Shown here one piece after another: positions 1 through 5,285 of a stretch of 6,132 bases of DNA. The stretch is from Saprospiraceae bacterium. Lineage in GTDB: Bacteria; Bacteroidota; Bacteroidia; Chitinophagales; Saprospiraceae. The notes under the pieces were generated by a model, which did not search any database, was not told the origin of the DNA, and saw nothing but the letters and a program-made list of their open reading frames with translations. The stretch is from NCBI GenBank assembly GCA_027031145.1, contig JALVEG010000007.1, positions 1-6,132 of the forward strand, given 5' to 3'. Position 1 is the first letter of the stretch. Each line of letters begins with the position of its first letter. The position numbers and the translations under genes are program-made.

Positions 1-69
1 TCTCATAATTTTTGTTTTTTGGTTATTCTCTTTAAACGTTTTAATATTGGATTTATTTTGTTCTTGGCG
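1..69. other. AT-rich window edge, possible tail of an upstream gene
   Basis: This stretch is T-rich and holds no complete gene. Two + strand frames are open from the window edge: one runs to a TAG at 73-75, the other to a TAA inside the repeat at about 95-97. Both would encode a hydrophobic, membrane-like tail. Either could be the 3' end of an upstream gene, but with so few codons and such strong T bias, chance open frames are just as likely. No promoter with the Bacteroidota TAnnTTTG motif was found. Confidence 0.2.
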
Positions 70-131
70 CACTAGATATAACATCATAGCCGCCTAACGT
101 CAGGCTACGCTGCATATCATTATCCGTTATG
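70..131 (+). repeat. Dispersed repeat copy 1 (identical to 4888-4949, left arm missing)
   Basis: These 62 bases are identical to 4888-4949. They are GC-richer than the surrounding DNA. They contain the inner stem TAGCC/GGCTA around an 11-base loop, the box GATAT/ATATC, and the right-edge word GTTATG. The left arm CCACATAAC seen in the other two copies is absent: the flank reads TTGGCG. The right arm is imperfect (GTTATGATGG instead of GTTATGTGGG). The copy lies 75 bases before the start of the first gene. If the elements are recombination sites, this is the left boundary of the first cassette. If they are MITE- or REP-like repeats, it is a truncated copy. Confidence 0.85.
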
Positions 132-206
132 ATGGAATTTCTTCTACTGCTCGGAAATAACTCCATACATTAAATTATCTAAGAAATTGATTAAAAAAAT
201 AAAAAT

Positions 207-3200
207 ATGAAAAAAAACATACGATTTCTATTAGCTCTTATATTTTTTTACATTAATATCGTTTTTATATATTCGCAAAGAAATATTCCAACCCTTTCAA
301 ACAATTTAGAAGATATTGTTTATGGAAAAGTATCCTCTATTTTGAAAAATAATCATTATGAACTGCCTGATAATTATTCTTATGAAGTAGTTAATGGAAT
401 TAGAATAGGGTCAAATCAAATTATTAGGCTCAGACTACACTATAAAAAAATCGAGATATTGAGAAGCGATATGGTTTTGATTTATAATAGAAATTCAGAG
501 AAGTTTACATATGAAAAATATAATATAATAAAAGTTCCAAACACTTTAATTACCAGCCCGGCTATTAATCTTGAAACTGCGGTGAATTTAATTAAAAATG
601 ATTTTGTAAACAATAATTGCCAGATAAGCTTAAATAAAAAACAAAAACTATTTTATATTAAAAATAATGAGATTGTTCTGAGTTATTATCTATCTTTTAA
701 CTCAGATGAGTGTTTAGTAGATTATAATTACATTGTAGATGCATCTTCCGGAGTTATATTATCGAAAAATGCCAATCAAATTACGAATACACCCAACAAT
801 GCTAATATCAAAGCTAATCAAAGTAATAAGTGTATTAACCAATTTGTAAATACTAAAATCAATAGATCTCAGTGTTCTCCTACTGCTGGAATATTTCAAC
901 CGGATCCGACTGAAATGAAGAGAGATACTGTAGAAGTTGATGCTTTTGAGAAATATGGTATTACTTGCTTAGGAAAGTACGTATTTAAAACAACGCCAAA
1001 TAAACCGGATTCTTTGTTTGTAGATTCGTATGCATATTATGCGGATAAATTGAAAACTTCAATTATATCTTTTATAGAAAACGAATTTCTCAATTGTAAT
1101 CCGGAATCAGGAGACTTTACATTTCCTATAGATTCTCCACAGTACCGTGTTGTTGTTGCCTATAAACATTTAAATAAATACTTTGATTATTTATATAATG
1201 AAATAGGTGTTTCAAAATCATTGGAAAGTGATACAATCGGATTAGCTCCTGTACATTTTAATGCAAATTTAAAAGTATCTCAACCTTTTGTTGGATACGT
1301 AAGTAGTAGAAACGAGATTCTATTTTCTTATCAAGACATCAAATATTATAATGGTGCCAAAGTAAATTATGAACCATTGGCAAGTGATCTGTTTTGGATT
1401 TATGCTGCAGGAATTGATTATGTCTTAGATGTAATAAATTCTAATATTTCAAATAATGAAGGTATATTTGGAGGAGTTTTAGATTATTTCGCTCAATCAT
1501 ATAAATGGCAAGTTACAGGGAATTCTGATCCTAGTTGTTTTAATTATGGAGGAATGATATCACCAAATGATACACCTGAAAATGATGGAGTACTAATTTG
1601 GAAGAGGTTTACAGATGCTTTAAATTGTGAAGATCAAAAAAGATCTTATTTAAAAGTTCAATTATTATCATCATTTTTGATGCAAATACACAAAGAGTTT
1701 AGTCCGAAACAATCAGATAAATTGGTGTTATTAACATGCAGTGTAATCGATGAAGAAATAAATTCACAAGTGAAATTTGCAAAAGAACTTTTTAAAATAG
1801 CCAATAATTCATCAAATGATCTTGGATTTACCTGCGATGATTTAAAGAAACTGGAAAATATTATATTGAATTTTTATGGGCCGTGTGATGAAATGTTAAG
1901 CCTTGAAAATAAGAGTAATTTAGTTGATTATTGGATAAAAGATTCTGTTGATGATATTGGAGAAGAGCCAAATTTAAAGACAGGAGCTGTTATATGGGAA
2001 AGTCCTGATATATGGAATACGGATAATCCATCCGGGATCAATTTTTCAATTCCTAAATATGGTGAATCTAATTATATAAGAGTACGTGTTAGAAATAGGG
2101 GGAGTTGTATTAATGAAAATTCAAAACTTAGAGTTTATTGGGCAAAAACTGCAACTTCTTTAAATTGGCCATCAGATTGGACAAACAACCTGCCTTATGG
2201 GAATGAAATTACTACTGACAGTGGAGTCACTTTAGGTGATATAAAACCAAATGGTGATAGTATTTACACAATTAATTGGACAGACCGGGTTCCAAATCCA
2301 AATGATTTAGAAGAAGAAAATCTTCATATAAGTATTTATGCTAGAATAACAGAATCAAGTGATTCAAGTTCAGAGCACAGTTCTGTACATAATATTAACA
2401 ATGATACAGAGTCTAAAGGACTATTTTCAACAATAGAAAATACAAGAAATTTTAATGGGATAGCTTGGAAAACCATTAATTTGATTGATGAGAATACAGT
2501 TCCTAATTATACAAATGATAGTATTATTAATTTAGGGAAAGTTTGGATTAAAAGCGATACAAATTCAACAAATACAATTAATTCAGTACCAATAAATATA
2601 TTTATAAAAATTAATAATGGGTTAGATGAAAATGGAAATCCTAAACCTGATAATCCAAATTTAACAATTCAAGATTCAGCTTTCTTTGACAAAGTTGATC
2701 TATTTATTAGACCAAATGATGATTTATTAGAGCAAATTAACTTAAAAACGAATTTAAGTAAGCCTCATAGTACAAACTGGGAGCAAATCTTTGAGGATAG
2801 TTTTGGATATTCAGACATAATACTTGAACCTGGAAAGTATTATTATGTAGAACTTGGGTATAAGGCAAAATCAAATTTTGATAACTGTTCTTTTTCATTG
2901 ATACAGGAAAGCAATCTATCTAGAGAAATGGGTGGGGCTAGTTTTATGATTTTTAATCCAAAGCCTAATTTAAATAGCAGAATTAATATAAAATCAAATC
3001 AGGTAACTATTTTTCCAAATCCGGCAAAATCAGGAAATACCATAACAATTATAAGTAAAAAGTATAATATTAAGAAAATTGAATTACTTTCTACGAATGG
3101 TAAAATAATAAAATCTATGAGGGGAGATTTTAACAGGGTTATTGAATTTAAGTTAAATTCGAATATCCCTAAGGGTATATATTGGTTGATTATTAAAATG

Positions 3201-3239
3201 GAGAAATATACTTACACAGAAAAAATAATAGTAAAATAA
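207..3239 (+). CDS. Secreted catalytically dead thermolysin-like (M4) protein with T9SS sorting domain
   Basis: Residues 1-23 form a signal peptide ending in YSQ. Residues about 150-190 resemble the FTP/PepSY propeptide of M4 peptidases, with VDASSGVILSK at 177-187. Residues about 245-565 follow the M4 catalytic fold in order: the YFDYLYN helix, PLASD at 390-394, then the zinc-site helix and a C-terminal helical part ending in FYGPCD. The HExxH helix reads AAGID (400-404), and the region of the third zinc ligand, normally NE, reads GG (422-423). The DNGGVH-like stretch reads NDGVL (459-463; alignment tentative). Zinc binding and catalysis are therefore probably lost. A beta-rich region from about 572 begins WIKDSVDDIGEEPN, a module common behind Bacteroidota M4 enzymes. 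Residues 933-1010 are a T9SS sorting domain (FPNPAKSGN, a GIYWL-type turn, TEKIIVK end). The start is preceded by an A-rich leader, as usual in this phylum. The product is likely released or held at the cell surface. The binding role is inferred and the ligand unknown. Confidence 0.88.
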   Translation: MKKNIRFLLALIFFYINIVFIYSQRNIPTLSNNLEDIVYGKVSSILKNNHYELPDNYSYEVVNGIRIGSNQIIRLRLHYKKIEILRSDMVLIYNRNSEKFTYEKYNIIKVPNTLITSPAINLETAVNLIKNDFVNNNCQISLNKKQKLFYIKNNEIVLSYYLSFNSDECLVDYNYIVDASSGVILSKNANQITNTPNNANIKANQSNKCINQFVNTKINRSQCSPTAGIFQPDPTEMKRDTVEVDAFEKYGITCLGKYVFKTTPNKPDSLFVDSYAYYADKLKTSIISFIENEFLNCNPESGDFTFPIDSPQYRVVVAYKHLNKYFDYLYNEIGVSKSLESDTIGLAPVHFNANLKVSQPFVGYVSSRNEILFSYQDIKYYNGAKVNYEPLASDLFWIYAAGIDYVLDVINSNISNNEGIFGGVLDYFAQSYKWQVTGNSDPSCFNYGGMISPNDTPENDGVLIWKRFTDALNCEDQKRSYLKVQLLSSFLMQIHKEFSPKQSDKLVLLTCSVIDEEINSQVKFAKELFKIANNSSNDLGFTCDDLKKLENIILNFYGPCDEMLSLENKSNLVDYWIKDSVDDIGEEPNLKTGAVIWESPDIWNTDNPSGINFSIPKYGESNYIRVRVRNRGSCINENSKLRVYWAKTATSLNWPSDWTNNLPYGNEITTDSGVTLGDIKPNGDSIYTINWTDRVPNPNDLEEENLHISIYARITESSDSSSEHSSVHNINNDTESKGLFSTIENTRNFNGIAWKTINLIDENTVPNYTNDSIINLGKVWIKSDTNSTNTINSVPINIFIKINNGLDENGNPKPDNPNLTIQDSAFFDKVDLFIRPNDDLLEQINLKTNLSKPHSTNWEQIFEDSFGYSDIILEPGKYYYVELGYKAKSNFDNCSFSLIQESNLSREMGGASFMIFNPKPNLNSRINIKSNQVTIFPNPAKSGNTITIISKKYNIKKIELLSTNGKIIKSMRGDFNRVIEFKLNSNIPKGIYWLIIKMEKYTYTEKIIVK

Positions 3240-3260
3240 AATATAAATTTGCACACTCCC

Positions 3261-3277
3261 TTCCCTTGCCAAGGGAA
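3261..3277. repeat. Short perfect palindrome downstream of the first gene
   Basis: TTCCCTT and AAGGGAA form a perfect 7-base-pair stem around the loop GCC, starting 22 bases after the stop codon. The segment is GC-rich compared with its surroundings and is followed by GGCTGGGGATT rather than a T run. It is therefore not a standard intrinsic terminator. It could still act as an mRNA 3' end structure, or be a copy of a dispersed palindromic repeat. Confidence 0.55.
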
Positions 3278-3302
3278 AGGCTGGGGATTCACGTACACAT
3301 TA

Positions 3303-3464
3303 ATGAAAGGCAAAGAGAATGTGCTCACAGAAATTAATAAAGTATATGATGAACTAAATAAGCAAATGAAAAATCCACATAACAAGCCGTATAACGAGCA
3401 TATCCGACTATCGTCAGGATACGCCGCATACGGCGAGACCGTTATGTGGGATAGTTCCCAATAA
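3303..3464 (+). CDS. Doubtful small ORF reading into the repeat element
   Basis: An ATG at 3303 opens 53 codons. The first 30 or so encode a charged, helix-like stretch (KGKENVLTEINKVYDELNKQ). The rest is simply the repeat element at 3375-3449 read in one frame, ending in WDSSQ. The same frame is open from an ATG at 3249 through the palindrome at 3261-3277, which is less likely to be translated. A TAAATTTG at 3244-3251 fits the Bacteroidota -7 motif TAnnTTTG, but no -33 TTTG was seen. The protein-like first half may be a remnant of a lost gene. Confidence that it is expressed is low. Confidence 0.2.
   Translation: MKGKENVLTEINKVYDELNKQMKNPHNKPYNEHIRLSSGYAAYGETVMWDSSQ
3375..3449 (+). repeat. 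Dispersed palindromic element copy 2, attC-like
   Basis: The outer arms CCACATAAC (3375-3383) and GTTATGTGG (3441-3449) are perfectly complementary. Inside them the boxes GCCGTAT (3386-3392) and ATACGGC pair. Then GCATATCC and GGATACGC pair with one A/C mismatch, which becomes a G-T pair on the bottom strand, around the loop GACTATCGTCA. The unpaired spacers between outer and middle boxes are unequal (2 and 6 bases). Aligned with the other copies, 21 of 25 central positions are identical and the rest diverges. The element starts 135 bases after the first gene stops. Nested imperfect pairing with short unpaired spacers is what integron attC sites show, but GTTATGT departs from GTTRRRY at one position, so the name attC is provisional. 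Confidence 0.8.
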
Positions 3465-3465
3465 C
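3441..3465. repeat. Extra arm forming an alternative hairpin with the right end of copy 2
   Basis: The right arm of copy 2 is followed, after the 4-base loop TAGT (3452-3455), by TCCCAATAAC (3456-3465). This pairs with GTTAT and TGGGA, leaving a single bulged G at 3446. The extra arm resembles the left-arm word CCCACATAAC with a C missing. It could be the vestige of a second, lost element placed directly downstream, or a structure that competes with the full element fold. No T run follows, so it is not a normal terminator. Confidence 0.6.
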
Positions 3466-3507
3466 CATAAAAAAAGTAAGGGAATGGAATGGAAAGCCAT
3501 CCCACAC

Positions 3508-3526
3508 TGCGACAGAGATGTCTGCA
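3508..3526 (+). other. Small GAGA-loop hairpin in the leader of the second gene
   Basis: TGCGACA (3508-3514) pairs with TGTC (3519-3522) and GCA (3524-3526), with one bulged T and a GAGA loop, which fits the GNRA tetraloop pattern. The word TGCGACA also forms the core of the inverted repeat after the second gene (4788-4830), so both ends of that gene carry related words. The rest of 3466-3657 holds no convincing gene or promoter. A 37-codon frame from 3484 was seen but has no supporting feature. Confidence 0.4.
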
Positions 3527-3657
3527 TCGCTACAATAGCAAGACACATCACAGTCACAGTTTTTGCAAAACCAAGGACAATATTCGAAAAAACAAATTAA
3601 ATTACATTGCAAAACAACAATAAAAAAAAGCACATATTTAAAACAAAACTTTTTACA

Positions 3658-4767
3658 ATGAAAAAACTTATCTGCATAGCATTTTCACTATTTATAATAA
3701 GCACTTTAGCTTTTTCCCAAGCTTATTTTCCTAATAGTATAACCTTTTCGAGCCAAAAGGAAATTGATGCTTTCCAAAGCAATTATCCTAGGTTTATTGA
3801 GATAGAAGGGGATATCATAATAGAGGAATCAAAAAATGGAGATATTACTAATCTGGATAGTTTGAAACAAATCAAATCTATTGGTGGACACCTGTTGATC
3901 TGGAATAATGATGCTTTGACTTCCCTTACGGGATTGGATAGTCTCATATCCATAGGAAAATCCCTTAGCATTGATAAAAATTCTTCTTTGACTTCACTTA
4001 CTGGGCTAGACAATCTCAGTTCCATTAGTGGGTTCCTTTGTATTGGACATAATGCTTCTTTGATCTCACTTACAGGACTGGACAATCTCAGTTCCATTGG
4101 TGGACACCTTTTGGTTGAAAATAATGATGTTTTGACTTCACTTACGGGATTGGATAGTCTCATATCCATAGGGAAAAACCTTGAGATTGGACATAACAAA
4201 GATTTGGTCTCACTTTCGGGACTGGATAATCTTAGCTCTATTGGTGGATACCTAAAAATTTATAATAATGCTGTTTTGACTAGTTTGTCCGGTATTCAAA
4301 ATATTGATCCAAATACAATAGAGACAATAATTTCTTGGAATGAAGATTTAGAGATTTACAATAACCCTAGCCTTTCTGAATGTGAAGTTCAAAGTATATG
4401 TGATTTTCTAGACTTGTTGGACAAAACTAAAGAAATTCACGATAATATGTCCGGATGTAATAGTGAAGAGGAAGTTCAAAATGTTTGTGATAAGACAGCA
4501 ACTCATAATTTGGAATTAAACGAAATAAATATTTATCCAAACCCAGCAAAAGATGATTTCACAATAGATTTTAGCAATACCAAATTATCAAATGCTGAAA
4601 TTAGCATATTTGACGTTTCGGGCAAGCAGCAATTAAATTTAGAAAAGAAAACAAGTGATAAAGTTCTAAACGTAGAATCAGAAGTTTTAAATGCAGGTCT
4701 ATATATTATCAGAATCAAATCGGCTAAATTCGGAACATCATTTAGAAAAGTAATATTAAGTAAATAG
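3658..4767 (+). CDS. Secreted leucine-rich (receptor-L-domain-like) repeat protein with T9SS sorting domain
   Basis: Residues 1-21 are a signal peptide ending in FSQ. ATG 3658 is chosen because it puts the signal peptide at the N-terminus; an in-frame ATG at 3607 would add a charged 17-residue extension. An N-cap (about 22-60) leads into 24-residue repeats of the type LTSLTGLDxLxSIGxxLxI, with five full units from residue 83 (3904-4263) plus flanking partial ones. These match the parallel beta-helix repeats of receptor L-domain-like proteins common in Bacteroidota. A cysteine-bearing C-cap follows (C242, C248, C267, C277). Residues 290-369 are a T9SS sorting domain (IYPNPAKDDF, AGLYIIRI, RKVILSK). 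The protein would be exported to the surface and probably binds a partner; the ligand is unknown. Oddly, the two N-cap cysteines present in its paralogue at 5286 are tyrosine 23 and phenylalanine 46 here. It lies between two repeat elements in the same orientation as the other genes. Confidence 0.9.
   Translation: MKKLICIAFSLFIISTLAFSQAYFPNSITFSSQKEIDAFQSNYPRFIEIEGDIIIEESKNGDITNLDSLKQIKSIGGHLLIWNNDALTSLTGLDSLISIGKSLSIDKNSSLTSLTGLDNLSSISGFLCIGHNASLISLTGLDNLSSIGGHLLVENNDVLTSLTGLDSLISIGKNLEIGHNKDLVSLSGLDNLSSIGGYLKIYNNAVLTSLSGIQNIDPNTIETIISWNEDLEIYNNPSLSECEVQSICDFLDLLDKTKEIHDNMSGCNSEEEVQNVCDKTATHNLELNEINIYPNPAKDDFTIDFSNTKLSNAEISIFDVSGKQQLNLEKKTSDKVLNVESEVLNAGLYIIRIKSAKFGTSFRKVILSK
3877..4308 (+). 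repeat. Intragenic duplication of three 24-residue units (216 bp period)
   Basis: The basic period is 72 bp. The block at 3877-4092 also resembles 4093-4308 at the DNA level: 71 of the first 80 positions agree, and 32 bases in a row are identical (3925-3956 and 4141-4172). Units 1 and 4 share LDSLISIGK while units 2, 3 and 5 share LDNLSSI, giving an A-B-B-A-B order. This points to a fairly recent three-unit duplication or conversion. Similarity falls off in the second half. Confidence 0.75.
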
Positions 4768-4779
4768 CAACGCAAAAGA

Positions 4780-4838
4780 CAGGCACATTGTCGCATCGCT
4801 CAATGCAAAACACAAAGCAAAATGCGACAAAGAGCCTG
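4780..4838. other. Long inverted repeat after the second gene
   Basis: CAGGC (4780-4784) pairs with GCCTG (4834-4838). After a 3 by 3 internal loop, TTGTCGCAT (4788-4796) pairs with ATGCGACAA (4822-4830), enclosing 25 unpaired bases. It begins 13 bases after the stop codon. There is no T run behind it, so it is not a textbook intrinsic terminator, but it could protect or end the mRNA. It shares TGCGACA with the hairpin at 3508. Confidence 0.6.
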
Positions 4839-4866
4839 CCTTGCAAAGCTCAAAAAAACAGGCAGG
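4835..4866. other. Second inverted repeat, overlapping the first
   Basis: CCTGCCT (4835-4841) pairs with AGGCAGG (4860-4866) around an 18-base A-rich loop. The left arm overlaps the GCCTG arm of the preceding stem, so the two structures compete. This arrangement could be a switch, but nothing else supports one. Confidence 0.45.
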
Positions 4867-4878
4867 TAATAAAATTAC

Positions 4879-4953
4879 CCCACATAACACTAGATATAAC
4901 ATCATAGCCGCCTAACGTCAGGCTACGCTGCATATCATTATCCGTTATGTGGG
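4879..4953 (+). repeat. Dispersed palindromic element copy 3, attC-like, complete
   Basis: CCCACATAAC (4879-4888) and GTTATGTGGG (4944-4953) are perfectly complementary 10-base arms. Inside are GATAT/ATATC, then TAGCC/GGCTA around the loop GCCTAACGTCA, extended by a C-G pair beyond an A/C mismatch. Positions 4888-4949 are identical to copy 1 at 70-131. The inner stem differs from copy 2 (TATCC/GGATA) by a change on both sides that keeps pairing. The element begins 111 bases after the second gene stops. It is the best-preserved copy and defines the unit: outer arms, unequal spacers, middle box, inner stem and an 11-base loop. Confidence 0.88.
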
Positions 4954-4971
4954 ATTCTCCAAATTCAGAAA

Positions 4972-5142
4972 ATGGAATTAACGGATCAAGACGAAAAATT
5001 TGAGGAGAAGAGAAAAAAGATTGTCTTTTTAGGACAAAAAATAAACGCTATAACTATTCCAATATTTGATTGTAAATATCTGATATTTAGAATCTATAAA
5101 ATTATAAATGGATGTATTCATTTTATAACACACTACATTTGA
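4972..5142 (+). CDS. Small ORF of 56 residues, unrecognised, possibly a gene remnant
   Basis: The ATG lies 18 bases after the right arm of the preceding element, where the first gene of a cassette would be expected. The start MELTDQDEKFEEKRKK is strongly charged. The rest (from about residue 17) is hydrophobic and isoleucine-rich, ending in FITHYI. The charged start followed by an apolar stretch could be the beginning of a small membrane protein that has lost its proper continuation. No conserved family can be named. Against it: length near chance for AT-rich DNA, and no clear ribosome-binding or promoter signal. It ends 143 bases before the third gene. Confidence 0.35.
   Translation: MELTDQDEKFEEKRKKIVFLGQKINAITIPIFDCKYLIFRIYKIINGCIHFITHYI
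5134..5141 (+). promoter_or_regulatory. Candidate -7 promoter motif TACATTTG
   Basis: TACATTTG matches the TAnnTTTG -7 element of Bacteroidota sigma-ABfr promoters. No TTTG was found 19-21 bases upstream, so only half of the promoter is supported. Transcription from here would give the third gene a leader of roughly 135 bases that includes the stem-loop at 5172. The motif overlaps the end of the small ORF. Confidence 0.3.
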
Positions 5143-5171
5143 TTTTTAATTTTTAAAAGGCAGTTATATTA

Positions 5172-5208
5172 TTAACACAACTTTTCAAAACAAATGAAAA
5201 AGTGTTAA
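5172..5208. other. Stem-loop in the leader of the third gene
   Basis: TTAACAC (5172-5178) pairs with GTGTTAA (5202-5208). After a small internal loop, TTTTCA (5182-5187) pairs with TGAAAA (5195-5200) around AAACAAA. It lies 77 bases upstream of the start codon and is followed by AAAATATTTT, not a clean T run. It may be an RNA structure in the leader or a weak terminator of the small ORF. The remaining bases of 5143-5285 are AT-rich with no other signal. Confidence 0.45.
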
Positions 5209-5285
5209 AAAATATTTTCAAATCTTTTTAATGAATTCCTTAATACTAAGCTTAAAGACAATTAATTAATTAAAACCTCTTTGAA

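Noticed and set aside
3261..3277. Intrinsic terminator of the first gene
   Set aside because: The stem is good but is followed by a G-rich segment rather than a T run, so a terminator call is not supported.
3484..3600. 37-codon ORF upstream of the second gene
   Set aside because: It is short, contains the hairpin at 3508-3526, and has no start signal or recognisable sequence.
3212..3633. Two - strand open frames across the first intergenic region
   Set aside because: They run through the palindromes and repeat copy 2, which are non-coding structures, and their translations look unrelated to any protein family I know.
3607..3657. Upstream start for the second gene
   Set aside because: It would add a lysine- and asparagine-rich extension before a perfect signal peptide that begins at 3658.
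3783..4199. Open frame of 138 codons on the - strand inside the second gene
   Set aside because: It is the antisense shadow of the 72 bp repeats: periodicity in one strand keeps the opposite frame open. No signal peptide, domain or upstream signal supports it.
4533..4796. Open frame of 87 codons on the - strand over the end of the second gene
   Set aside because: It overlaps the sorting domain of a clear + strand gene and shows no recognisable protein features.
70..4953. CRISPR array
   Set aside because: The repeats are about 75 bases, spaced by 1.5-3.3 kb with genes between them, and copy 2 has diverged; no short regular spacers exist.
70..4953. Insertion sequence or transposon with a transposase
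   Set aside because: No transposase or recombinase gene is present. A non-autonomous element remains possible and is given as the alternative to the cassette view.
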